A stretch of DNA of 7,709 nucleotides from Propionibacteriaceae bacterium (GCA_024636075.1 JAGXHS010000022.1:1-7709); one strand, 5' to 3'. Positions 1 to 6,140 are shown, counted from the first letter of the stretch. Numbers and translations: made by a program. Notes: generated by a model not told the origin, from the sequence alone.

Positions 1-72
1 CCACACACCCCCAAAATCACACTTGACTAGGCATACCACCAACCAAAAAGCCCAAATCTCGGAAACTCAAGC
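1..72 (+). other. A/C-rich, G-poor intergenic sequence before guaA
   Basis: This stretch has few G residues, in contrast with the G-rich coding sequence that follows. It carries no recognisable gene. A TTGACT at 23-28 resembles a -35 hexamer but lacks a matching -10 at normal spacing. A C-rich, G-poor transcript would suit Rho loading after an upstream gene, but that gene lies outside the window, so this remains a guess. Confidence 0.35.
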
Positions 73-85
73 TAGACTACGGTGC
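73..85 (+). promoter_or_regulatory. Candidate -10 element and leaderless start of guaA
   Basis: TAGACT at 73-78 fits the TAnnnT pattern and lies 7 nt before the ATG at 86, so transcription could start at or next to the start codon. No GGAGG-like sequence precedes the ATG. The same arrangement (TAGGCT, 6 nt, ATG) occurs before two other genes in this window, which strengthens the call. No convincing -35 element is visible. Confidence 0.4.
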
Positions 86-1654
86 ATGTCGTCACAGTCG
101 GTTCAGCAGCACGATCTGGTCCTGGTCGTTGATTTCGGGGCCCAATACGCCCAGCTGATCGCCCGCCGGGTGCGCGATGCTCGCGTCTATTCCGAGATAG
201 TCCCGCACACCATGCCGATGGCCGACATTCTGGCGAGGCGACCCCGGGCGATCGTCCTCTCCGGTGGCCCGCTGTCGGTCTACGCCGAGGATGCGCCACA
301 GATCTCGCCGGAACTGTTCGAGGCCGGGGTGCCTGTGCTGGGCATCTGCTACGGATTCCAGGCGATGGCACGGGCTCTCGGCGGAATCGTCGCGAAGACG
401 GGGCTCAGCGAGTACGGAAGGACCCCACTCGCCAGGCAGGGCGACCAGTCGACCCTGCTCGGCAACCTGCCCAGCTCGATGAACGTCTGGATGAGCCATG
501 GTGACTCGGTGTCGAAACCCCCGCCAGGTTTCACGCCCATCGCGAGCACCGCCGGGGCACCGGTGGCCGGCTTCGAGGACCTGGACCGCAGGCTGGCCGG
601 GGTGCAGTGGCACCCGGAAGTACTGCACTCGGACCACGGCCAGGAGCTGCTGGCGAACTTTCTTTACCACATTGCCGGATGCACACCTGACTGGACCAGT
701 GCGAACATCGTCGAGGATCAGGTCAGCCAGATCCGTGACACCGTCGGCGACGAGCGAGTGTTGTGTGCGCTGTCGGGTGGTGTGGATTCCGCTGTCGCGG
801 CAGCGTTGATGCAACGCGCCGTCGGTGACCAGCTGACCTGTGTCTTCGTCGACCACGGCCTGTTGCGCAAGGGCGAGGCCGAGCAGGTCAAGCGTGACTT
901 CGTGGCGGCCACCGGAGTCGATCTCGTGGTGGCGGAGGAGTCGGACCGGTTCCTGCGCGCCCTGGACGGCGTCGGTGACCCGGAAACCAAGCGCAAGATC
1001 ATCGGTCGGGAGTTCATCCGCACCTTCGAAGCCACCGCCCGTGAGCTGAACGACCAGAAGGACATCGAGTTCCTGGTCCAGGGAACCTTGTACCCGGACG
1101 TGGTGGAATCCGGAGGTGGTGAGGGGGCTGCCAACATCAAGAGCCACCACAATGTGGGTGGATTACCCGATGACCTTCAGTTCCGCCTGATCGAGCCATT
1201 ACGGACGTTGTTCAAGGACGAGGTGCGCGCTGTCGGCGAACAGTTGGGCCTCCCCGAGCCGATGGTGTGGCGTCAACCCTTCCCGGGACCAGGACTGGCG
1301 ATCCGAATAATCGGTGCGGTGACAGCTGACCGACTGAACCTGTTGCGCGAAGCCGACGCCATCGCGCGGGAGGAACTGACCAAGGCTGGGCTCGATCGCG
1401 AGATCTGGCAGTTCCCCGTGGTCTTGCTGGCCGATGTCCGCTCGGTCGGTGTCCAGGGTGATGGTCGGACCTACGGCCACCCGATCGTGTTGCGTCCGGT
1501 GACCAGCGAGGACGCCATGACCGCCGACTGGGGGCGATTGCCCTACGAACTGCTGGAGCGGATCTCCACCCGGATCACCAACGAGTGCCCGGACGTGAAC
1601 CGCGTGGTGCTCGACGTCACCAGCAAGCCACCGGGCACGATTGAGTGGGAGTGA
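86..1654 (+). CDS. guaA: GMP synthase (glutamine-hydrolysing), GuaA
   Basis: Converts XMP to GMP using ATP and glutamine, the last step of de novo guanine nucleotide synthesis, in the cytosol. The 522 residues match the usual family length. An N-terminal class I glutamine amidotransferase domain (about 10-198) carries the nucleophile Cys88 in GICYG and the His176/Glu178 pair in WHPE. The ATP-pyrophosphatase domain follows, with P-loop SGGVDS at 230-235 and the family motif VQGTLYPDVVES from 331. The C-terminal dimerisation domain ends with the typical KPPGTIEWE. I chose ATG at 86: it leaves about ten residues before the first beta strand. The frame is open back to a TTG at 23, but those 21 extra codons are A/C-rich and unlike GuaA. 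No Shine-Dalgarno precedes 86. The gene is monocistronic here and ends at a hairpin. I see nothing odd in the protein. Confidence 0.97.
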   Translation: MSSQSVQQHDLVLVVDFGAQYAQLIARRVRDARVYSEIVPHTMPMADILARRPRAIVLSGGPLSVYAEDAPQISPELFEAGVPVLGICYGFQAMARALGGIVAKTGLSEYGRTPLARQGDQSTLLGNLPSSMNVWMSHGDSVSKPPPGFTPIASTAGAPVAGFEDLDRRLAGVQWHPEVLHSDHGQELLANFLYHIAGCTPDWTSANIVEDQVSQIRDTVGDERVLCALSGGVDSAVAAALMQRAVGDQLTCVFVDHGLLRKGEAEQVKRDFVAATGVDLVVAEESDRFLRALDGVGDPETKRKIIGREFIRTFEATARELNDQKDIEFLVQGTLYPDVVESGGGEGAANIKSHHNVGGLPDDLQFRLIEPLRTLFKDEVRAVGEQLGLPEPMVWRQPFPGPGLAIRIIGAVTADRLNLLREADAIAREELTKAGLDREIWQFPVVLLADVRSVGVQGDGRTYGHPIVLRPVTSEDAMTADWGRLPYELLERISTRITNECPDVNRVVLDVTSKPPGTIEWE

Positions 1655-1722
1655 GCGCAGACCACCCTGTCGGGGAACGAGCTGGAACGCCAGATCCATG
1701 GCAACATCAAGGATGGCTGGCC

Positions 1723-1766
1723 ACAGGGCACGGCTCCGACGCGGAGTCGCCGGAGCCGTGCCCTGT
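1723..1766. terminator. Bidirectional hairpin terminator between guaA and the PspC operon
   Basis: A perfect 16-bp inverted repeat pairs 1723-1738 with 1751-1766 around a 12-nt loop. It lies 68 nt after the guaA stop and 28 nt beyond the stop of the convergent PspC gene, so it can serve both. There is no long T tract on either side, as is common for terminators in GC-rich actinobacteria. A second shorter pairing inside it (CTCCG at 1734-1738 with CGGAG at 1742-1746) is mutually exclusive with the long stem. Confidence 0.8.
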
Positions 1767-1794
1767 ATTGATCAGTTGTGGGATTGAGCACTGA

Positions 1795-2166
1795 TCAGGT
1801 GTAAGGATTGAACGTTTCGCCCTGATCCTGCGGAGCGCCGGGCTGCTGGGGCCGCTGCGGCCGGCTGGACGCGGAGCTCCCCTTCGTCGCCTGATAGTTG
1901 GACCAGCGTTCCTTGGCCCCGGACACGACCTGATCCAGACCAGTGGTGTTCTTTCCCTCTTCGGGGATCACCAGCCAGGCCGCCACGTACGCGAACGGTC
2001 CGACGCCGGTGAAGATCACCACCAGAGCGGTGACCAGACGCACCATGCTGACGTCGAGGTCCAGCTTTCGGGCGAGCCCGGCGCAGACACCTCCGATGAT
2101 GCGCCCGTCGCGGGGGCGGACGAGCTTGCCGCTGCTGTTCTCGTTGTTCATGATGTCTCGATTCAT
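1795..2166 (-). CDS. Small PspC-domain membrane protein
   Basis: A 123-residue protein that is little more than one PspC domain. Residues 14-70 carry the hallmark RPRDGRIIGGVCAGLARKLD, then a hydrophobic segment (about 42-68) ending in AAWLVIPEE. PspC domains sit in the inner membrane and take part in envelope-stress signalling. The remaining 50 residues are hydrophilic, with a Pro/Gln/Ser-rich tail, and look disordered. The start at 2166 is favoured over Met6 (2151) because AAGAAAGG lies 9 nt upstream (2176-2183 on the + strand), while Met6 has no such site. It is last in the minus-strand operon, 30 nt after the 65-residue membrane protein gene. It probably modulates the neighbouring kinase or senses the membrane; this role is inferred from domain and location only. 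Confidence 0.85.
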   Translation of the reverse strand: MNRDIMNNENSSGKLVRPRDGRIIGGVCAGLARKLDLDVSMVRLVTALVVIFTGVGPFAYVAAWLVIPEEGKNTTGLDQVVSGAKERWSNYQATKGSSASSRPQRPQQPGAPQDQGETFNPYT

Positions 2167-2175
2167 TGTGGATTG

Positions 2176-2183
2176 CCTTTCTT
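2176..2183 (-). promoter_or_regulatory. Ribosome binding site of the small PspC gene
   Basis: The minus strand reads AAGAAAGG, ending 9 nt before the ATG at 2166. It decides between two in-frame ATGs five codons apart. Confidence 0.55.
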
Positions 2184-2196
2184 GTGGTGGTTGTGT

Positions 2197-2394
2197 TCAG
2201 CCTCGGTGTCTGCTGAGCACGAGCCCGAGCAGTCCGAGGAGAATGAGGTAGACGGGGGCGAGGATCTTGATCAAGCTCCAGTCCGGGGTGTGTCCCAACG
2301 CGATGCTGATGGCCAGCGCAGCGAAGGCTGCCAGGATCAGTGCCCAGATCAGAGAGCCGACATCGAGTTGTTGTGTGCGCGGTGTATCACTCAT
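2197..2394 (-). CDS. 65-residue membrane protein, LiaI/LiaF-TM-like
   Basis: A small protein with two predicted transmembrane helices (about 13-33 and 42-60) joined by a short GHTPDWSLIK loop and ending in a basic SRHRG tail. The pattern of a tryptophan-containing loop followed by PVYLILLGLLGLVL resembles the paired-helix module found in LiaI/LiaF-type proteins (DUF5668-like). This is my reading by eye, not a database hit. Its ATG at 2394 overlaps the stop of the upstream toastrack PspC gene by 8 bp (ATGAGTGA), and GGAGG lies 9 nt before it inside that gene, so translation is probably coupled. It is likely a partner or subunit for the PspC proteins around it. It has no catalytic motif and no known function that I recognise. 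Confidence 0.8.
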   Translation of the reverse strand: MSDTPRTQQLDVGSLIWALILAAFAALAISIALGHTPDWSLIKILAPVYLILLGLLGLVLSRHRG

Positions 2395-3631
2395 GGACGG
2401 TGACCTCCGATGCGGTCACGTGGAGATCCAGGATCAACAGGGGGGCTGCCCCGTTCCCGGTTGCGCTCGAGTCGGCGAAGCCGCTGATCTCCTGGCCCGG
2501 CAGCAACAGCGATCCCATTCGCACGTGGTAGTCGATTCGGTAGGCGACGCCACTGGGCAGGACGATCGTTGTCGCGGAGGCGAGGGAATCGATGCTCAGG
2601 GTGACGGGCGTGGTCGGGCGAAGCTCGCCCAGGTCGATGGTCGCCTCGCTGGCGGCCAGCTTTATCGGCTGGCCGGGAAGCTGCGCCACGGATGTGTAAG
2701 TGCCGGTGTACTGCTCGCCGGCGGCCGTGAAGTCGTTTGCCGTGATGTTCGGGACGAGCAGCGAGCCAACGGCGAGGATGACGCCGAGGAGGACCACCAG
2801 GTACGGCCGCGGTGAACGCAGCCGCGCGAGCAGGCCCAGTGAGAGCACCCCGAGCGCAACGCCGACACCCAGCTGAAGGGGGTTCGACACCTGGTCGAAG
2901 GCGAAGTAGCTGGCGGTGCCGGCGGCGAGGGCGAGTACGCAGAGAGCCAGCCCCCACAGCAATCGCCGGGGTTTGTGCGGCGGTGCGACGAGGGTGGCAG
3001 CGGTGGAACCGATCAAGTTCGGCCGCTCCGAAGCCATGGTTCGTGCAGCAGCGTCTGGTTGCGCGGGGGCGGTGATCCGGCCGGAATCGACATCGCCCAG
3101 ACGTCGTTGCCAGGTGTCTACCGACTGTTCGAAGGGGGTGTTCGGGGCAGCGGGCGGGAGAGCGGTCATTTGTTCGCTGGGTGTGACCTGCTTGTTTGGT
3201 GTGAAAGGGAGCTGTTGTTCGCTGTTGGTCGGAGCCTGGTCCTTGTTGCGGGTGGCGAGCCACCAGATGGCGGCGAGTATCATCACTGGTGCGATGGATC
3301 CGGGAAGACTCGCCCCGAACAGCATTGGCACGAAGACCGAGCCCAATCCGATGAAGAGCAGTCGGGTCCGGTCGTCGGTGCTGGCCAGCTGAGGCAATGC
3401 CAGCTCCAGAGGAGCCTGCTGGTTGTCATCGGTGGGGAACAGCAACCAGGCCCCGAGGTAGGCGACGATGCCGACACCACCGGAAAGCGCCAACGGCACC
3501 GCAACGACCCGGATCAGCACAGGATCGACACCGAACTGCCGCGCCGCACCCGCGCAGACACCGGCGAGTCGTGCGTCAGTTGACGCACGACGCATCCGGT
3601 GCCCGTCGCTGAGCTGCTCGAGTGGTCCCAT
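2387..3631 (-). CDS. PspC-toastrack membrane protein (LiaF/EsrI-like modulator)
   Basis: Likely the stress-sensing or inhibitory membrane partner of the divergently encoded kinase. Numbered from an in-frame ATG at 3667: PspC domain at 26-79 (DARLAGVCAGAARQFGVDP, ending GAWLLFPTD); helices near 103-118 and 122-138; a polar Pro/Gln-rich linker at 140-232; three helices at 235-254, 264-282 and 288-305; then an extracytoplasmic beta-rich domain at 306-426. That last domain matches the LiaF C-terminal 'toastrack' (DUF2154-like): IDLGEL, SATTIVLPSGV, MGSLLLPG and a closing VTASEVTVHE. The start is uncertain. ATG 3631 (414 aa) is given because a CATGAT hexamer lies 6 nt upstream, fitting a leaderless start. 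ATG 3667 (426 aa) has only a weak AGGG at 9 nt, and ATG 3595 would cut close to the PspC domain. It heads the minus operon. In C. glutamicum EsrI (from memory) plays this part. Confidence 0.88.
   Translation of the reverse strand: MGPLEQLSDGHRMRRASTDARLAGVCAGAARQFGVDPVLIRVVAVPLALSGGVGIVAYLGAWLLFPTDDNQQAPLELALPQLASTDDRTRLLFIGLGSVFVPMLFGASLPGSIAPVMILAAIWWLATRNKDQAPTNSEQQLPFTPNKQVTPSEQMTALPPAAPNTPFEQSVDTWQRRLGDVDSGRITAPAQPDAAARTMASERPNLIGSTAATLVAPPHKPRRLLWGLALCVLALAAGTASYFAFDQVSNPLQLGVGVALGVLSLGLLARLRSPRPYLVVLLGVILAVGSLLVPNITANDFTAAGEQYTGTYTSVAQLPGQPIKLAASEATIDLGELRPTTPVTLSIDSLASATTIVLPSGVAYRIDYHVRMGSLLLPGQEISGFADSSATGNGAAPLLILDLHVTASEVTVHE
2404..2408 (-). promoter_or_regulatory. Ribosome binding site of the 65-residue membrane protein
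   Basis: GGAGG on the minus strand, 9 nt before the ATG at 2394, lies within the last codons of the upstream gene. It is one of the clearest Shine-Dalgarno sequences in the window. Confidence 0.65.
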
Positions 3632-3637
3632 GCCTCC

Positions 3638-3643
3638 ATCATG
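3638..3643 (-). promoter_or_regulatory. Candidate -10 of the PspC-toastrack operon
   Basis: The minus strand reads CATGAT, 4 of 6 matches to TATAAT, 6 nt before the ATG at 3631. The GGTGTC/GACACC boxes at 3660-3675 fall where a -35 would be. A GGAGG only 1 nt before the same ATG is too close to act as a Shine-Dalgarno. The match is weak. Confidence 0.25.
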
Positions 3644-3659
3644 ACGGCGCTGCTGGCTG

Positions 3660-3709
3660 GACACCATCGGGTGTCACCCTGAACGACACCCCATCCGTTC
3701 AGGGCTGAC
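3660..3709. promoter_or_regulatory. Candidate operator array between divergent stress operons
   Basis: Overlapping inverted repeats crowd into 50 bp. GACACC (3660-3665) faces GGTGTC (3670-3675) across 4 nt. GGGTGTC (3669-3675) faces GACACCC (3685-3691) across 9 nt. CCCTGAACG (3677-3685) faces CGTTCAGGG (3696-3704) across 10 nt, and GTCA/TGAC (3673-3676, 3706-3709) extend this last pair past a single bulged base. NarL/LiaR-type regulators bind as dimers to such dyads, and the regulator gene lies in the divergent operon, so autoregulation of both operons is a natural inference. If the 3667 start of the PspC-toastrack gene were real, the first boxes would fall inside it. Confidence 0.5.
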
Positions 3710-3759
3710 TCCGGGTAGTCCCCAATCGCGCGGGTTGGCCGTACGCGAGATGCTGGGGG

Positions 3760-3772
3760 CATCATAGAAACC
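3760..3772 (+). promoter_or_regulatory. Candidate -10 and leaderless start of the sensor kinase
   Basis: CATCAT (3760-3765; 4 of 6 matches to TATAAT) lies 7 nt before the ATG at 3773. No Shine-Dalgarno lies at proper spacing: the only purine run, GGGGG at 3755-3759, is 13 nt away. A TTGGCC at 3735-3740 is a loose -35 candidate with a 19-nt spacer. Confidence 0.3.
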
Positions 3773-5074
3773 ATGGACCCAGATGATCGACAGAGTCCGG
3801 GCGAGCTGCCGCCCGACGACTTGCCCGTCGGTCCTGCCCGGCCAGCTCGGCCTCCCTTGGAACGTCAACGAGAAGGGGCCTGGTTGAGCGGAGTGGCCAG
3901 CGGTGTCGCCCGACATCTCGGGTGGCCGGTGACACTGGTGCGGCTCGGGTTCGTGGCACTGACCATGGTTCAATTCGTGGGCGTCATCATCTACGGCTTG
4001 CTGTGGGTACTCGTGCCGAAGGGAGCCGATCCGCACGCCGCTCCCGGCCTGGAATCGGCCAATCGGCGGGGCATGCGCGACCCTGCCGTGTCGTCGTCAC
4101 GATGGCGAGGTGACTCGGGCATCCTGCCAGCCCTGGCTGCGATCGGCGTCGGCATCATCTGGCTCACCCAGGCAACAGGCCTGGGTGTGTCGAGCACGTG
4201 GTTCTGGCCCTTCCTGGTCGGGGCCGCCGGCATCGCGCTGATCTGGCGCCAGGCCGACGACGCTCCAGCGACTGGTGAGGCCAAAGCGAGCCGCTGGCTC
4301 GCGCCGCTGGTTTCGCGGAGCAGATGGGCGTCTGCCACCCGAATCGTGCTGGGCGTGGCCATGGTGAATGCGGCGGTGTCCCTCGTCGTGGCCAACCGGA
4401 TCGGGATCAATGAGTTGCCCGTAGTGCTGGCGATGGGTCTGCTGATCATGGCCGGGGTGGGTGTTGCGGCCGCGCCGTGGCTGCATCGGATGCAGCAGAA
4501 TCTGAAGCGGGCGCGGGACGAGAAGCTGGTCTCCGAGGCCAGAGCTGACATGGCGGCGCACCTCCATGATTCCGTGTTGCAAACACTTGCCCTGATCCAA
4601 CGCCAAGCCGGGGACCAGAAGGCTGTTGCCAGTCTTGCGCGCCGCCAGGAACGGGAACTGCGCGCCTGGCTGTACGCCGATCCGGACAGGGAAACGACGC
4701 TCAAAGCCGCGTTGACCGCCGCAGCCACCGAGGTGGAGGTAGAACGTGGCGTGCCGATTGAACTGGTCTGCGTCGGGGATGCTCCATTGACGCGTGCCCT
4801 GGCGGCCCTGGCGGAGAGCGCGCGGGAGGCGATCATGAATGCTGCCAAGCACTCGGGTGCGGATCTGGTGGACGTTTTCGCTGAGGTCGACGACGGCGCG
4901 GTCGAGGTCTTCGTCAGGGACCGGGGGGCTGGGTTCCAGATGTCTGACATCGCAGATGACAGGATGGGCGTGAAGCAGTCCATCATCGCGCGGATGGAGC
5001 GCCACGGTGGTTCGGCGCAGATCCGTTCCGGACCGGACCACGGAACTGAAATTCGACTGGAAATGAAGGTGTGA
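3773..5074 (+). CDS. PspC-domain sensor histidine kinase (HisKA_3 type, EsrS/LiaS-like)
   Basis: A 433-residue membrane kinase that should phosphorylate the adjacent response regulator. After a Pro/Asp-rich N terminus comes a PspC domain (about 31-84, REGAWLSGVASGVARHLGWP to YGLLWVLVPKG). Two helices follow (117-135, 141-158) of the LiaI/LiaF-TM kind, then two more (about 188-208, 215-234). The dimerisation and phosphoacceptor region holds AAHLHDSVLQ, with His265 as the likely phosphorylated residue. The ATPase domain shows an N box (Glu352 to Asn356 in EAIMNAAKHSG), a G1 box (DRGAGF, 383-388) and a G2-like GVKQSIIARMERHGG from 399. It ends GTEIRLEMKV. There is no large extracellular loop, so sensing is probably within the membrane or through the PspC-toastrack partner. 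The regulator starts 1 nt after the stop. All key kinase residues are present. Confidence 0.93.
   Translation: MDPDDRQSPGELPPDDLPVGPARPARPPLERQREGAWLSGVASGVARHLGWPVTLVRLGFVALTMVQFVGVIIYGLLWVLVPKGADPHAAPGLESANRRGMRDPAVSSSRWRGDSGILPALAAIGVGIIWLTQATGLGVSSTWFWPFLVGAAGIALIWRQADDAPATGEAKASRWLAPLVSRSRWASATRIVLGVAMVNAAVSLVVANRIGINELPVVLAMGLLIMAGVGVAAAPWLHRMQQNLKRARDEKLVSEARADMAAHLHDSVLQTLALIQRQAGDQKAVASLARRQERELRAWLYADPDRETTLKAALTAAATEVEVERGVPIELVCVGDAPLTRALAALAESAREAIMNAAKHSGADLVDVFAEVDDGAVEVFVRDRGAGFQMSDIADDRMGVKQSIIARMERHGGSAQIRSGPDHGTEIRLEMKV
5065..5069 (+). promoter_or_regulatory. Ribosome binding site of the response regulator
   Basis: GAAGG lies 6 nt before the ATG at 5076, inside the last codons of the kinase gene. 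This fits translational coupling of the kinase-regulator pair. Confidence 0.5.
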
Positions 5075-5075
5075 G

Positions 5076-5780
5076 ATGACTGAACCGTCCGTCCCGACCG
5101 GAGAGACCTCCGAGCCGTACCGTGTGGTCCTGGTCGATGACCATGCCATGTTCCGTGCGGGTGTGCACCATGAGATCGGCGATGCCGGACCCGACGAGGC
5201 CACCGGGTTTGCCGGGGTACGGATCGTGGGGGAGGGCGAGGACGTTGACACGGCGGTGGCGGCGATCCGGGAACACTCGCCGGATGTTGTGTTGTTGGAT
5301 GTTCACCTGCCGGGCGGTGGTGGCGTCGAGGTGATCCGTAAGATCCATCAGCGTCACCCGGAGGTGAGGTTTCTAGCCCTTTCGGTGTCGGACGCGGCCG
5401 AGGACGTGATCGGTGTCATCCGTGCTGGAGCGCGGGGCTACGTGACCAAGTCGATCTCCAGAGACGAACTGCTGACAGCCATCGCACGGGTGGCGACGGG
5501 CGATGCGGTGTTCTCACCACGGTTGGCGGGGTTCGTGCTGGATGCCTTTTCCGGCTCCATCGACGTGGCCGCCGTGGACGAGGATCTGGACCGGTTGTCC
5601 CAACGCGAGCGGGAGGTGATGAAGCTGATTGCCCGCGGGTATGCCTACAAGGAAGTGGCGAAGGAGTTGTTCATCTCGATCAAGACGGTGGAGACACATG
5701 TGTCGAGTGTGTTGCGCAAACTGCAGTTGTCGAACCGGCACCAGCTGACCAAGTGGGCGACCGACCGCCGCCTGGTGTGA
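5076..5780 (+). CDS. NarL/LuxR-family response regulator (EsrR/LiaR-like)
   Basis: A 234-residue cytosolic transcription factor, phosphorylated by the upstream kinase. The receiver domain (about 15-140) has the acidic pair Asp21/Asp22, phosphoacceptor Asp75 in LLDVHLP, the switch residue Ser103 and Lys125 in YVTKS. The LuxR-type helix-turn-helix occupies 171-234 (LSQREREVMKLIARGYAYKE, then KTVETHVSSVLRKL). Between helix 1 and strand 2 there is an extended segment (about 34-47, GDAGPDEATGFAGV), so Asp21 and Asp75 are roughly ten residues further apart than in NarL-like proteins as I recall them. The ATG at 5076 follows the kinase stop by one base. Expected targets are its own divergent promoter region and envelope-stress genes, by analogy with LiaR and EsrR. 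Confidence 0.94.
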   Translation: MTEPSVPTGETSEPYRVVLVDDHAMFRAGVHHEIGDAGPDEATGFAGVRIVGEGEDVDTAVAAIREHSPDVVLLDVHLPGGGGVEVIRKIHQRHPEVRFLALSVSDAAEDVIGVIRAGARGYVTKSISRDELLTAIARVATGDAVFSPRLAGFVLDAFSGSIDVAAVDEDLDRLSQREREVMKLIARGYAYKEVAKELFISIKTVETHVSSVLRKLQLSNRHQLTKWATDRRLV

Positions 5781-5813
5781 CGAACCAGCTGAGCGCCGGC
5801 CGTACGCAAAACA

Positions 5814-5841
5814 GAGGGCCCGGAGCGAACTCCGGACCCTC
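5814..5841. terminator. Bidirectional terminator between the regulator and the GlsB-like gene
   Basis: A 12-bp stem pairs 5814-5825 with 5830-5841 around the 4-nt loop CGAA. It has one C/A mismatch on the + strand, which becomes a G-U wobble in minus-strand RNA. Read on the minus strand, the stem is followed by TCTGTTTTGCG with a run of four T, so it favours the GlsB-like transcript. It also lies 33 nt after the regulator stop. Confidence 0.75.
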
Positions 5842-5859
5842 CGTGGTCGAGCGTGTCGC

Positions 5860-6123
5860 TCAGACCTTGCGCTTCTGCAGGAAGCCCCAGACGACGAGCA
5901 CCAGAATGGCGCCGACGATCGAGGTGAGCAGGCCCGTGATGGAGAAGATGTTGCTGTACGACACTCCGAAGATCAGACCGCCGAGGAAACCGCCGAGCAG
6001 CGCTCCGACGATGCCGAGGAGCATGGTTTTGAGGAGGCCGCCGCCCTGTTCACCGGGAAGGATGGCCTTGGCAATCGCGCCTCCGAGGAGGCCGATGATG
6101 ATGTATCCAATGATTGTACCCAT
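5860..6123 (-). CDS. GlsB/YeaQ/YmgE-family small membrane protein
   Basis: An 87-residue, highly hydrophobic, glycine-rich protein with about three membrane helices: IIGYIIIGLLGGAIAKAILP at the N terminus, LLGIVGALLGGFLGGLIF in the middle, and a C-terminal helix ending WGFLQKRKV. The PGEQGGG loop and GALLGGFLGG core are typical of the 'transglycosylase-associated' or YeaQ/YmgE family. Members are often stress-induced, but their molecular role is unclear, and the transglycosylase label does not imply enzyme activity. I chose ATG at 6123; a GTG two codons upstream at 6129 is also open, but TAGGCT lies 6 nt before the ATG, which suggests a leaderless start. It is downstream of the phospholipase-D-like gene on the same strand, probably as its own transcript. 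Confidence 0.9.
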   Translation of the reverse strand: MGTIIGYIIIGLLGGAIAKAILPGEQGGGLLKTMLLGIVGALLGGFLGGLIFGVSYSNIFSITGLLTSIVGAILVLVVWGFLQKRKV

Positions 6124-6135
6124 GGCCACAGCCTA
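6124..6135 (-). promoter_or_regulatory. Candidate -10 and leaderless start of the GlsB-like gene
   Basis: The minus strand reads TAGGCT (6130-6135), then 6 nt, then ATG. The block CTAGGCTGTGGCCATG matches the start of the phospholipase-D-like gene at 14 of 16 positions. A TTCCGC-A-GCGGAA palindrome (6141-6153) lies just upstream. Confidence 0.45.
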
Positions 6136-6140
6136 GGTGT

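Noticed and set aside
23..28. TTGACT as a guaA -35 element
   Set aside because: No TAnnnT-type -10 lies 16-19 nt downstream, and it is too far from the proposed -10 at 73-78.
23..85. Extended guaA start at TTG 23
   Set aside because: The added 21 residues come from A/C-rich non-coding-like sequence and exceed the GuaA N terminus. ATG 86 gives the family length.
92..1150. Long minus-strand open frame opposite guaA (352 codons)
   Set aside because: It is a by-product of GC-rich codon bias in guaA. It has no recognisable domain and lies fully under a certain gene.
1769..1797. TGATCAG...CTGATCA inverted repeat between the terminator and the small PspC stop
   Set aside because: Only 7 bp with a 15-nt spacer, AT-mixed and overlapping a stop codon. 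The adjacent 16-bp stem already explains termination.
2267..3583. Plus-strand frames of 182 and 202 codons inside the PspC-toastrack region
   Set aside because: They lack membrane or domain signatures and overlap the well-supported minus-strand gene.
3633..3637. GGAGG as Shine-Dalgarno for the PspC-toastrack ATG at 3631
   Set aside because: It ends only 1 nt before the start codon, too close for normal ribosome binding, so it was not used as evidence for this start.
3991..5251. Two long minus-strand frames opposite the kinase and regulator
   Set aside because: Their sequences are rich in Ser/Arg/Pro/His with no domain pattern, typical of antisense shadows, while the + strand shows complete kinase and receiver motifs.
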